This document shows, in pieces, positions 37,429 to 46,245 of a DNA stretch of 64,000 nucleotides (the stretch's first letter is position 1; every line of letters starts with the position of its first letter). The stretch is from Haloarcula sebkhae (GTDB lineage: Archaea; Halobacteriota; Halobacteria; Halobacteriales; Haloarculaceae). The translations under genes were made by a program, and so were the position numbers. The notes beneath the pieces were generated by a model. It was not told the DNA's origin. It searched no databases and was given only the letters and a program-made list of their open reading frames with translations. The DNA is taken from assembly GCF_014647415.1 (NCBI RefSeq), contig NZ_BMPD01000009.1:1-64000 (forward strand), written 5' to 3'.

Positions 37429-37469
37429 CATATTCTTGTGTGACATTCACATACGAGGGTTATGGTACC

Positions 37470-38324
37470 ATGCATACAGTCGTTATGACAAAGGGCGTTC
37501 CGGACTTCCGCGAGGGACAGGTGTCGTTCGACGAGGACGGTCACCTCGAACGGGGGAAGACACCGACGGTGATGAACCCCAACGACAAGCACGCGCTCCG
37601 GGCGGCGTTCCAGACAAAAGTCCGCAACGGCGGCCACGTCTCGCTGATGAGCATGGGGCCGCCGGGCTACGAGGAGGTCCTGCAGGAAGGGATGCGAGAC
37701 GTGTACGCCGACGACCTGTATCTCCTCTCGGACCGCGAGATGGGGGCCGCGGACACCTGGGCTACCGCGATGACTGTCGCGACCGGCCTCCAGAACCTCG
37801 ACGAGCAGCCCGATCTGGTGTTTGCCGGGTTCAAAACGGCCGACGGTGAGACGGGCCACACCGGCCCACAGACCTGCTGGTGTCTGGACTGGCCGATGAT
37901 AACTCACGTCCTCTCGCTCGATATCGACGAGGACGCCGGCACCGTCCGGGCTAAACGGCTGGTCGACGGGGATATCTCCGAGATCGAGACGGTCGAAGCA
38001 CCGATGCCGTGTTTCATCGTCGCCGACCCCGAGTTCGAACCGACCTACCGAAAGGCGAGCCACCGGCTGAAGCACAAGGACCTCCGCGAGGAGACCCAGC
38101 AGCGGGCCGAGGAGTACGAGGAACACCTCACGGTCTGGGACCACGAAGACCTCAACCTCGACCCGGACTACATCGGTCTAGACGGCTCACCGACCATCGT
38201 CTCCGGCGTCGACCCGATTCCCAAGGCTCCCTCCGAGCGGGAGGCGACGATGATCGAAGCCGACGAGCGCGAGGCGCTGGAACCGGTGCTGGACGAACTT
38301 ACCCCCTACGCGGCGGGTGACTGA
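37470..38324 (+). CDS. fixA: Electron transfer flavoprotein beta subunit (FixA)
   Basis: A 284-residue ETF-beta that pairs with FixB and, in bifurcating complexes, holds the FAD that splits electrons from NADH. It starts VVMTKGVPDFREG, with NPNDKHALRAAFQ, SMGPPGYEEVLQEGMR and the AMP/FAD-loop region DGETGHTGPQT. The start at 37470 was chosen because it matches the family; in-frame codons upstream are AT-rich leader. fixB follows 2 nt after the stop. Confidence 0.94.
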   Translation: MHTVVMTKGVPDFREGQVSFDEDGHLERGKTPTVMNPNDKHALRAAFQTKVRNGGHVSLMSMGPPGYEEVLQEGMRDVYADDLYLLSDREMGAADTWATAMTVATGLQNLDEQPDLVFAGFKTADGETGHTGPQTCWCLDWPMITHVLSLDIDEDAGTVRAKRLVDGDISEIETVEAPMPCFIVADPEFEPTYRKASHRLKHKDLREETQQRAEEYEEHLTVWDHEDLNLDPDYIGLDGSPTIVSGVDPIPKAPSEREATMIEADEREALEPVLDELTPYAAGD

Positions 38325-38326
38325 CC

Positions 38327-39991
38327 ATGCCTGAAATCGACCCCACAGAACACGAGATCGCCGAGCTGGGCCCGAAAATCAAAGACGTCGACGACGCCGA
38401 CGAGCTCCGGGCGATGCTGGAACTGGAGGAAGACGGTGAGGACCGCATGCCCGTCAAGACGCTCATCGAGGACCGCATCGACAAGGTTGAGAGTGACGAC
38501 GACGGCGAAATCGATCCGGAAACCGTCGACCTGTCGGCCCTCACTGTCGCCGACGTGGCGAACATGGTGCGAGAGGTCGACGACGCCGACGTGCTCCGGG
38601 ACCTGCTCGAACGCGAGAAAGCGGGCCAGGACCGCAAGACGGCGAAATCGCAGATCGAGAGCCGCATCGAATCTGTCGAAGGAACCGGTGAGGGCGAGGG
38701 TGAGGAGACGGCAGAAGTCGAGTACGTCCCACCGGCGGAGAAGTACCCGGACCTCGACCACCCGACCAACGACAAGCAGTGGGTCGAGGGGACCGTCGGC
38801 GCGGAGTACCGCGACATGTGGGTGTACTGCGAGACCCAGGCCGGCGAACTCGTCGACGTGTCGAAGGAGATGCTCGGGAAGGCTCGCGAACTGATGGACG
38901 ACTACAACGCAGCGTACGACGAGGAGGAGCGCGTCGTCGCCGTGCTTATCGGGGCCAACGCGAGCGACCACGTCGAGGATGTCGTCGCCTGCGGCGCGGA
39001 TCTCGTCGTCTATCACGAGGACGACCGCCTTGATCGCTTCCGCCACCAGCCCTACACCGAAATCTTCTGTAACATGGCTCGCGCCGGCGGCGACCTGGCC
39101 GTCGAGGGCCGTGAGGAAGTCGAGTGGAAGGACTACCACGAGCCGCGCTACACCGTCTTCCCGGCCACGAACAACGGTCGGGACCTCTCGGCGCTCGTCC
39201 AGGGCGAACTCGACTCCGGATTAGCGTCGGACTGCTCGGGGCTGTACATCGAGAGCGCGATGATCTCGAACCCCGCGAAAGTCGGCACCGCCGGGGACAA
39301 GAAGGAGTTCGAGCGCGTGCTGCACATGAAGCGCCCGGACTTCTCCGGGTTCGAGTATTCGACGATTCTCTGTATCGACAAGCCCAACCGGGATTTCCAC
39401 CCGCAAGGGGCGTCAGTGATTCCGGGGAGCTTCGAGATGCCCGAACCGGACTACGAACGCGACGGCGAGGTCGTCGACTACGAGATGGACCTCGACGAGG
39501 CGTGGTTCCAGGTCGAGGTCGAGGAGTACGACCGTCTCTCCGGCGATGTCGACCTCACCGGCCACGATGTCATCGTCGCTGTGGGCCGCGGCATCGGTGA
39601 CGACCCGACGCGGGGCATCGAGCAGGCGCTGGACCTCGTCGACGCCTTCGAGGACGCCGATCTGGGACTATCCCGCGGGGTCATCACCTCGTCGTACTCC
39701 TTCGACGGCCACGTCGAGCAGTACGTCACCGAGGAGCGCCAGATCGGCGAGTCCGGGCAGGAGGTCGAACCGGACGTGTACATCGCTACGGGCATCTCCG
39801 GGGCGATCCAGCACAAGGTCGGCTGCGACGAGTCCGATACGATCATCGCGATCAACACTGACCCGGACGCCGATATCCGCGACTTCTCGGACTATCTCAT
39901 CGAGGGTGACCTGTTCGAGGTCCTGCCACAATTGACCGAGGCGGTCGAATCCGGTGAACTGGGTGCGATGATGGAGGCCAGCGATGACTGA
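38327..39991 (+). CDS. fixB: Electron transfer flavoprotein alpha subunit (FixB) with repeated N-terminal extension
   Basis: A 554-residue ETF-alpha. The ETF core starts near residue 160 (MWVYCETQAGELVDVSKE) and ends with the FAD-binding domain (VAVGRGIGDDPTRG, PDVYIATGISGAIQHKVG, IAINTDPDADIRDFSDY). The first 125 residues are an extra region made of two similar units of about 45 residues (about 9-54 and 70-117) sharing VDDADxLRxxLExE and IExRIxxVE. Bacterial FixB lacks these. It overlaps fixC by 8 nt. Confidence 0.93.
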   Translation: MPEIDPTEHEIAELGPKIKDVDDADELRAMLELEEDGEDRMPVKTLIEDRIDKVESDDDGEIDPETVDLSALTVADVANMVREVDDADVLRDLLEREKAGQDRKTAKSQIESRIESVEGTGEGEGEETAEVEYVPPAEKYPDLDHPTNDKQWVEGTVGAEYRDMWVYCETQAGELVDVSKEMLGKARELMDDYNAAYDEEERVVAVLIGANASDHVEDVVACGADLVVYHEDDRLDRFRHQPYTEIFCNMARAGGDLAVEGREEVEWKDYHEPRYTVFPATNNGRDLSALVQGELDSGLASDCSGLYIESAMISNPAKVGTAGDKKEFERVLHMKRPDFSGFEYSTILCIDKPNRDFHPQGASVIPGSFEMPEPDYERDGEVVDYEMDLDEAWFQVEVEEYDRLSGDVDLTGHDVIVAVGRGIGDDPTRGIEQALDLVDAFEDADLGLSRGVITSSYSFDGHVEQYVTEERQIGESGQEVEPDVYIATGISGAIQHKVGCDESDTIIAINTDPDADIRDFSDYLIEGDLFEVLPQLTEAVESGELGAMMEASDD

Positions 39992-41645
39992 CGCCGCCGA
40001 GGAGTACGAGGCTGTCGTCGTCGGCTGTGGTCCGGGTGGGGCCGCCGCGGCGGCGACGCTCGCGCGGAACGGCGTCGAGACGCTGGTGCTCGAACGCGGC
40101 GTCGATGCCGGCTCGAAGAACGTTTCTGGCGGGCTCATCTACGCCGAGGAGTCGGCACCCTACACCATCGACGGGCTGTTTCCGGACTTCCGCGAGGAAG
40201 CGACGGAGCGACCGGTGACGGAGAACATCATCCACAACATCGCCGGCGACAAGGTGAAATCCTTCGACATCGGCGACCTGCACCACCACGACACGGCGTG
40301 GGCCGACGCAGTACTCCGTCGGAAGATGGACTCATGGCTCGCCAAGCAGGTCCACGAGCGCACCCGGGAGACCGGCGGCGGCCTGCTGACCGAGGTCCAC
40401 GTCACCGGCCTGCTGCGTGAACGGGGCGAAATCGTCGGCGTGACGACCGAGGAACTGGACCCGATCAAGGCCGACATCGTCGTGGCGGCTGACGGCGTCA
40501 ACTCCGAACTCGCCCGCGATGCCGGGCTGATGGACTGGGAAGAGCCGGAGGAGTGGTTCCAAGGCGTCAAGGCGGTCGTCGATATGGAACCGGAAGTCAT
40601 CAACGACCGGTTCGACGTGGCCCCCGACGACGGCGCAGCCCACCTGTTCTCGGGCGACCTGTTCGACGGCGTCCGCGGCGGCGGCTTCCTCTACACCAAC
40701 GAGTCCTCGCTGTCTATCGGCACCGTGTTCCACCTCGATTCCATCGCCGAGGAGCGGGCTGAACCCCACGAACTGCTCGACAGCCTGCTCACGCATCCGC
40801 TCATGGCCCAGTGGCTCAGCGACGAGTACGACGAGCGCGAGTACAGCGCGAAACTCGTCCCGGACTCGAAGAAGGCGGCCCATCCCTCGCCACACGAAGA
40901 CCGCCTCGTGCTGGTCGGCGACGCTGCCGGCCAGATGCAGGCCCAAGGCCCCATCATCAAGGGGATGAACCACGCGGTCACCGCCGGAGCGCTGGCCGCC
41001 GAGGCCTTCGCCGACGCGAGGGCACGAGACGACCCGTCTCAGGCCGGCGACCTGTACGAAAAGAAACTCCACGACGAGGGCGTCATGGACAAGCTCCGGC
41101 CGACCGGGTACAAGGTGTTCGGACAGCTCGGTGAACTCGGTCCCGTCGACGACCTCTCGAACGCTATCGCCGAGTCCGCCGTCGGCCGGTTCGGGGTTCG
41201 CGCGGCGGCCGGACTGCTCGAACGGGCCTACGCCTCGCCGCGCATGGTGTCGATGATCCCCGACACCAAACTGCCATACGTGACGCTACCGACGGTCATC
41301 GCCGAGGAACTGGGCGAGCCCGTGACCGACGAGAACACCGTCTCGCCACCGGATCTGGGCGACCGCATCGGCGACCTGACCTACGACGTGGGCGACCCGC
41401 ACATCGAACTGGTCGACAAGTCGTTCGAGGCCTCGGGCACCGCTGTCACGGCCTGTCCGGTCAGTGCCGAGGACTTCGGCGGCGGCTGTTACCGCGACGA
41501 GATGGTCCAGACCAACGGCAGCGAGGAACACCTCGTGAGCCTCGACACCCAGCCCTGCGTCGAGTGTGGCACCTGTGCCATCGTCGCCGACACCGAGTGG
41601 GAACACCCCGCTGGCGGGAAAGGCGTGGAGTTCAATCAGGGGTGA
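39984..41645 (+). CDS. fixC: FixC-FixX fusion: ETF-quinone oxidoreductase-like flavoprotein with ferredoxin domain
   Basis: A 553-residue flavoprotein. It begins with the FAD dinucleotide fold VVVGCGPGGAAAAATLARNG and continues with GSKNVSGGLIYAEES, VAADGVNSELARDAG and VLVGDAAGQMQAQGPIIKG. The last 75 residues are a FixX-type ferredoxin domain (CVECGTCAI, then EHPAGGKGVEFNQG) joined to it. In bacteria FixX is a separate protein. With FixA/FixB it should pass electrons to quinone and, if bifurcating, to a low-potential carrier. Confidence 0.93.
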   Translation: MTDAAEEYEAVVVGCGPGGAAAAATLARNGVETLVLERGVDAGSKNVSGGLIYAEESAPYTIDGLFPDFREEATERPVTENIIHNIAGDKVKSFDIGDLHHHDTAWADAVLRRKMDSWLAKQVHERTRETGGGLLTEVHVTGLLRERGEIVGVTTEELDPIKADIVVAADGVNSELARDAGLMDWEEPEEWFQGVKAVVDMEPEVINDRFDVAPDDGAAHLFSGDLFDGVRGGGFLYTNESSLSIGTVFHLDSIAEERAEPHELLDSLLTHPLMAQWLSDEYDEREYSAKLVPDSKKAAHPSPHEDRLVLVGDAAGQMQAQGPIIKGMNHAVTAGALAAEAFADARARDDPSQAGDLYEKKLHDEGVMDKLRPTGYKVFGQLGELGPVDDLSNAIAESAVGRFGVRAAAGLLERAYASPRMVSMIPDTKLPYVTLPTVIAEELGEPVTDENTVSPPDLGDRIGDLTYDVGDPHIELVDKSFEASGTAVTACPVSAEDFGGGCYRDEMVQTNGSEEHLVSLDTQPCVECGTCAIVADTEWEHPAGGKGVEFNQG

Positions 41646-41656
41646 CCCGTTCGGTG

Positions 41657-42016
41657 ATGAGTGGCCAGTACGACGACCGCCTTCGGACGCTCTCCCGCCA
41701 AGCGGAGCAGACCCGCGAGTCGCTGGACCCCGACCCGCCGGACGAGGAGCGCGCGATGGAATTCCTTCGGGAAGGGTTCGGCCCCACGGTAGCTCTGTAC
41801 TGTGAGGCCCGGACCGGCGGGTCGTGGGTCCGCTTCTCCGAGTCGGAGTTCAAGCGGCTCGAACGGACGATGAACGACTGGCTGGACTGCTACGCCGCCT
41901 GCTACGGCGTGGAGTTAGCCGGCACCTACAGCGTCAGAGCGGCCGCAGAGCTGCTCGTCGATACACACAACGCTCGCGACGTGGCAGTGCTTCTGACCGG
42001 CGTTCCGGACCAGTAG
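41657..42016 (+). CDS. Conserved haloarchaeal protein of unknown function
   Basis: A 119-residue mainly helical protein (LRTLSRQAEQTRESL, WVRFSESEFKRLERTMNDWLDCYAACYG). Two Cys lie close together at the LDCYAACYG site. A GTG at 41642 overlaps the fixC stop (GTGA) and would add five residues, so the gene is likely coupled to the fix operon; I keep the ATG at 41657. Function unknown. Confidence 0.7.
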   Translation: MSGQYDDRLRTLSRQAEQTRESLDPDPPDEERAMEFLREGFGPTVALYCEARTGGSWVRFSESEFKRLERTMNDWLDCYAACYGVELAGTYSVRAAAELLVDTHNARDVAVLLTGVPDQ

Positions 42017-42084
42017 CGACCGTTTGCCTAGATGTGAATGGTTTTTGATAAAGGATTAAGTACTGTGTCGTGGTAGCTAATACC

Positions 42085-42816
42085 ATGGAGCTAACAGAGC
42101 CACTGCAGTTCGACCACGAGGATCGACGGGACATCTACGAGTACGTCGAATCACACGGGTCCGTCGAACCGAGAGCGGCCCGGTCGGCGCTGCAGATGGA
42201 CCCGCGGCCGTTCGGCCATCACGTCGCGATACTCAAACGCGACGGCGTGCTGGAGGATATCGACGGGGAACTCCGCGTCGCCTACAACGACACTGTCGAA
42301 GAGGAGTTCGAGGCCGACGACATCGAGTTCACCATCCGCCAGGCGCGACAGGAGGATCTGACCGGACTCGTTGGAGCCATCCGGGCCGCAATCGGCGGCG
42401 GTGAGTACGTTGACGCGGAGACCGTCGCCGACGTGGTGGACAGCGAGGGTGTGTTGCTCCGACACAACGAACTGGAGTCGCGCATCTTCTTCGTCGCCTG
42501 CATCAACGACGACGTGGTCGGGTGGGTCCACCTCAAACATCCCGAAGTCGAGAAGCTCAGCCACACGGCAGAGCTAACGCTGGGTGTACTCGAACGGTAT
42601 CGTGGCCACGGCATCGGCTCGCAGTTGCTCGCCCGGGGGACCGAGTGGGCGTCGTCGAACGGCTACGAGAAGCTCTACAACTCCGTCCCATCGACGAACG
42701 AGGACGCGATCGAGTTCCTCGAAGGCCACGGCTGGGACATCGAAGCCATCCGCGAGGATCACTACAAATTCGGCGATGAGTACGCCGATGAGGTGATGAT
42801 GGAGGTCGACCTCTAA
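42085..42816 (+). CDS. GNAT acetyltransferase with N-terminal winged-helix-like region
   Basis: A 243-residue protein. Residues 1-75 look like a helix-turn-helix unit (DRRDIYEYVESHGSVEPRAARSALQM, FGHHVAILKRDGVLEDIDGEL). The remainder is a GNAT domain with the acetyl-CoA loop ERYRGHGIGSQLL and the C-terminal NSVPSTNEDAIEFLEGHGW. It may acetylate proteins or small molecules. A TATA-like AT-rich stretch precedes it. Its stop overlaps the convergent oxidoreductase by 4 nt. Confidence 0.87.
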   Translation: MELTEPLQFDHEDRRDIYEYVESHGSVEPRAARSALQMDPRPFGHHVAILKRDGVLEDIDGELRVAYNDTVEEEFEADDIEFTIRQARQEDLTGLVGAIRAAIGGGEYVDAETVADVVDSEGVLLRHNELESRIFFVACINDDVVGWVHLKHPEVEKLSHTAELTLGVLERYRGHGIGSQLLARGTEWASSNGYEKLYNSVPSTNEDAIEFLEGHGWDIEAIREDHYKFGDEYADEVMMEVDL

Positions 42817-43787
42817 CTCGGCCCCAGCGCCCGAATCGTCGTCCGAGCCAGCTCCCCGTCGACCTGCTGTGGCACAGTTAGCAGAAGCCGGTCGATGACA
42901 GCTCTGTCCGCAATCCTATCCCGTTTCTCCCGTGCCTGTTCCGGCGTCCCGGCGATGCCGAGGTCAGCCGTCAATTCGTCAGTGACGAGCTCCGTCGCCT
43001 CGCCGCGGTCACCCGCCTGCCAGGCGTCGGCGATGCGCTCCGCCCGGTCCGGATATGTCTCCGCGACCGCTCGACGGTATCCCTCGCCGCTGCCGACGTA
43101 GTAGGCGATGTGCTGCCGGAGTTCCTCGGTGGCTCGCTCGGCATCCTCGTGGACCACTGCCGGCACGTACGGTGCGACGGTGATCTCGCTTGGGTCGCGG
43201 TCGGCATCGCGTGCGGTCTCGGCGATGTAATCGAACGACGCTTCGAGTTCAGAGAAGGGAACCATGTGTGGGAGCCAGCCGTCGGCGAGTCTGGCGACGA
43301 CCCGCCTGTTGGCCGGCCCGAGGGCGGCGTGGTACACTGGCACGTCACGATCCAGCGGCGGCACGCCGCTGACAGAGACCACCTCGCCATCGTAGGTCAC
43401 TCGCTCGTCGCTGGTCATGAGTTGTTTGATGATATCGATAGTCTCGTGGGCGCGGCGGACCGGTCGTTCAAATTCCATGCTGTGCATGTTCTCTATCGAC
43501 CGGGCTGTACTCGTTCCCAGACCCAGCACTGCCCGCCCGTCCGAGACCCTGTCGAGGGTCGTCGCTGTCATCGCCAGCACGGCCGGTGACCGCGAGAAGA
43601 CGTTGAGTATCGCGCTTCCGATTTCGATGTTCTCAGTCCGTGTCGCGATGTCCGTGAGTTCGACGACGGAGCTAGCGCCCCACAGTTCGTTCAGCCAGAC
43701 CGAGTCGTAACCGTGGTCTTCGGCTTCGACGGCCAGGTCGATTGTGCTGTGGTCCTCGACGCGTGGCACGACGACTCCCAGATGCAT
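42813..43787 (-). CDS. LLM-class F420-dependent oxidoreductase
   Basis: A 324-residue luciferase-like TIM-barrel oxidoreductase. It starts MHLGVVVPRVEDHSTIDLAVEAEDHGYDSVWLNE, with LGLGTSTARSIENMH and AALGPANRRVVARLADGWLP, which fits the F420-binding group (5,10-methylene-H4MPT reductase-like) more than FMN luciferases. F420 is made by CofD and other enzymes encoded in this window. The substrate cannot be predicted. Confidence 0.88.
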   Translation of the reverse strand: MHLGVVVPRVEDHSTIDLAVEAEDHGYDSVWLNELWGASSVVELTDIATRTENIEIGSAILNVFSRSPAVLAMTATTLDRVSDGRAVLGLGTSTARSIENMHSMEFERPVRRAHETIDIIKQLMTSDERVTYDGEVVSVSGVPPLDRDVPVYHAALGPANRRVVARLADGWLPHMVPFSELEASFDYIAETARDADRDPSEITVAPYVPAVVHEDAERATEELRQHIAYYVGSGEGYRRAVAETYPDRAERIADAWQAGDRGEATELVTDELTADLGIAGTPEQAREKRDRIADRAVIDRLLLTVPQQVDGELARTTIRALGPS

Positions 43788-43861
43788 GGTGTGACCGACT
43801 GCTGGAAACCTAATAAAGAATCGTGTTAATACATCTCAGCGCTTCACAGCTACCGCCGCGC

Positions 43862-45463
43862 TCACTCCTGACCGATCATTCGTTCCTGCTCTTGCCAGTA
43901 CTCTTCGCGGAGTTCGTACTTCTGGATTTTCCCGGTCGCCGTTTCAGGAAGCGAGTCCCGGAAGTCGATGCCGGCGGGGACCTTGTAGCTCGCGACGCGT
44001 TCTCTGAGGAAATCCAGAATATCCTGTTCGGTCACGTCGCTGTCGGCCGTCGGGACGACAATTGCCATCGGCGTCTCACCCCAGTCCTCGCTCGGAGCCG
44101 GAATGACCGCGGCTTTCAGCACATCGGGGTGGTCGTACAGTTCGTCTTCCAGCTCGATCGAGGAGATGTTCTCGCCTCCGGAGATGATGATATCCTTCCG
44201 GCGGTCCATGATCTGTATCATCCCGTCGTCGTCCCACGTCGCGAGGTCGCCGGTGTGGAAGTACCCCTCGATGCGGTCGTTGAATGCCTCCTCGGTGATC
44301 TCGGGCTTGTTGAGATAGCGGTCCATCACCTGATTGCCCTGCACCACGATCTCACCGATGGTTGCACCGTCGTGTGGTACGTCGTTGCCGTCCTCGTCGA
44401 CGACGCGGATATCGGTACACAGCACCTCCGAGCCCTGCTTGACCTTGAGTTCACGGCCCCGTTCGGCGATGCGCCGCGGGGAGTTGCTGGTTGTGATGAT
44501 CGGGGCCGTCTCGGTCAGGCCGTAGATGTGGATGATGCGCCAGCCGAACTCGTCTTCGACGCGCTCGATGGTCGCCGTCGCCGGGGCGCTACCGGCCGTC
44601 GCGATTCGTACGTCGTGGTCCCCCTGTGTCACTACGTCGCCGTCGTTTGCTCGGTAGTGCTGGATGAGTTTGTTCAGCACTGTCGGCGCACCACACATGA
44701 ACGACACGTCGTACTCACGGACCCGGCGGAAGGTGTCCGCGGCATCGAAGGTCCGCTGGCAGACGTGCGTCCCGCCGGTTCCGGTGATGGCGTAGGTGTG
44801 GCCCCAGCCGTTGCAGTGGAACATCGGGAGCGTCCAGAGGTACGTGTCGTCGTCGCGTATCTCCATGTGCTGATTGAGGACCAGCGAGTGCCAGCTTTCG
44901 GTCCGATGGGTCCTGACCACGCCCTTCGGGTCCCCCGTAGTACCGGACGTGTAGTTGATGCTGGCGTCGTCGTCCTCGGTCATGTCCGGTCGGTCCGGTT
45001 CGGCAGTCGGCTGCCCGTCGAGGATACCGCTGTAGGCGTCCCATTCGCCGTCGATACGGTCGGGCTTGTAGCCGATGTACGTCTCCGCAGGGATGTCGTC
45101 CCGTACCGGCTCGACCTTCTCCGCGAAATCGTAGTCGGCGATGACCGTCGCAGCTTCACAGTCGTTCAGGATATACTCGATTTTCGCAGGGTCGAGCCGG
45201 TAGTTCAGCGGGACAAACACCGCGCCGAGTTTGTTCGTCGCGTACAGCGTCTCGATGAAGTAGTGTGTGTTCGGCGCGAGGAGGGCCACGCGACTCCCCT
45301 TGGAGACGCCCCGGTCCGACAGTGCGTGTGCCAACTGGTTGATTCGCTCGTTTACCTCCGCGTACGTGTACTCGGTGCCGTCGTGGGCGACGATGCTGGT
45401 CGCGTCGTCGTAGATGTCCGCTGCACGGTCGATGAAGTCGGTGGTGAGCATCTCGCGTTTCAT
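43862..45463 (-). CDS. AMP-forming acyl-CoA synthetase
   Basis: A 533-residue ANL-family enzyme that activates a carboxylic acid with ATP and CoA. The ATP loop is INYTSGTTGDPKGVVRTHR, the A5 motif YGLTETAPIIT, the hinge GYFHTGDLATWDDDG, and the C-terminal catalytic Lys lies in PETATGKIQKYELRE. It resembles medium- and long-chain fatty-acid CoA ligases. The start 45463 (ATG) is preferred to GTG 45478. It sits upstream of the LLM gene on the same strand; the Fix genes nearby also hint at fatty-acid oxidation. Confidence 0.92.
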   Translation of the reverse strand: MKREMLTTDFIDRAADIYDDATSIVAHDGTEYTYAEVNERINQLAHALSDRGVSKGSRVALLAPNTHYFIETLYATNKLGAVFVPLNYRLDPAKIEYILNDCEAATVIADYDFAEKVEPVRDDIPAETYIGYKPDRIDGEWDAYSGILDGQPTAEPDRPDMTEDDDASINYTSGTTGDPKGVVRTHRTESWHSLVLNQHMEIRDDDTYLWTLPMFHCNGWGHTYAITGTGGTHVCQRTFDAADTFRRVREYDVSFMCGAPTVLNKLIQHYRANDGDVVTQGDHDVRIATAGSAPATATIERVEDEFGWRIIHIYGLTETAPIITTSNSPRRIAERGRELKVKQGSEVLCTDIRVVDEDGNDVPHDGATIGEIVVQGNQVMDRYLNKPEITEEAFNDRIEGYFHTGDLATWDDDGMIQIMDRRKDIIISGGENISSIELEDELYDHPDVLKAAVIPAPSEDWGETPMAIVVPTADSDVTEQDILDFLRERVASYKVPAGIDFRDSLPETATGKIQKYELREEYWQEQERMIGQE

Positions 45464-45586
45464 GATAACACGCCTCACTTGTCGTATTCAATCCCAATTA
45501 TTATTATATTTTCTTCGTGAACGTTTGGCAGCCCGCCGATCTAGTACCTACGTGTGAATTAAAGAGTCAATTCCGACGACAGCGGC

Positions 45587-45751
45587 CTACGGCCACTCGT
45601 CCTCGTGGCCGTCCATCGGCGACGGGACGACGCCGTCCTTCTGCGCCCAGACGCGGGCGTGGGCCGGACACACTTTCCGGTTCGCATCCCAGGGGATGTG
45701 GAGTTCGACCGCGGCTTCGGTTTCGCAGCCGTCCTCCGCACACTGTGTCAT
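45587..45751 (-). CDS. 54-residue zinc-finger-like protein
   Basis: A small protein with Cys4 and Cys9 (QCAEDGCE), His18 (ELHIPWD), and a later C-x2-H pair (VCPAHARVW). Such Cys/His spacing is common in haloarchaeal zinc microproteins. The stop of the DUF456 gene overlaps its ATG, so it is the last gene of the tmcA-DUF456 operon. Function unknown. Confidence 0.72.
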   Translation of the reverse strand: MTQCAEDGCETEAAVELHIPWDANRKVCPAHARVWAQKDGVVPSPMDGHEDEWP

Positions 45752-46245
45752 AGGAGCGCGACGGCAATCATAGTGACCAGTATCGATGCGGTCAGCAGGG
45801 CCTGAACGACGCTGGAGGCCAGCATCCCAGCGGTGGTTACCAGTGCTGCCTTCGCGCTCCCTCTCGCGTCCTCCTGCCGATAGAACTCGACGACAAACAC
45901 CGTCCCGGCGACGCCCAGCAGGATACCGAGCGGGCCGGTGACGAAAAAGAGGACGAGCGCCACGACGCCAGCGAGGGCCGCCGTCCAGTTCGACGCTCCG
46001 CCGACGCGCGCGGCGACGGCCCCGCCCGCGATGTCGACGGCCCACGTCAGCAGGCCGACCAGCGTCAACAGGGCCAGCAAAAGCGTCCCGGGGTTAGTCA
46101 TGCCGCTGGCGATCCAGTACAGGTACACGCCGGCGAGCGAGACGAGCGCGCCGGGGACTTGGGGCGTGAGGCTACCGATGACACCGCCGACCAGTAGGGC
46201 GAACGCGAGTACAAACAACAGCGTTTCGAGGCCAACCAGGCTCAT
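45748..46245 (-). CDS. DUF456 family membrane protein
   Basis: A 165-residue membrane protein with about five helices. The DUF456 pattern is visible: LVGGVIGSLTPQVPGALVSLAGVYLYW, then DIAGGAVAARVGGASNWTAALAG and VTGPLGILLGVAGTVFVVEF. Function unknown. It starts 4 nt inside the tmcA stop (ATGA) and overlaps the zinc-finger gene in the same way. Confidence 0.85.
   Translation of the reverse strand: MSLVGLETLLFVLAFALLVGGVIGSLTPQVPGALVSLAGVYLYWIASGMTNPGTLLLALLTLVGLLTWAVDIAGGAVAARVGGASNWTAALAGVVALVLFFVTGPLGILLGVAGTVFVVEFYRQEDARGSAKAALVTTAGMLASSVVQALLTASILVTMIAVALL

Noticed and set aside
43823-45520. A 565-residue plus-strand frame antisense to the acyl-CoA synthetase
   Set aside because: The opposite strand encodes a clear ANL enzyme with all motifs. 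The plus frame is Val/Arg/Asp-rich with no fold features.
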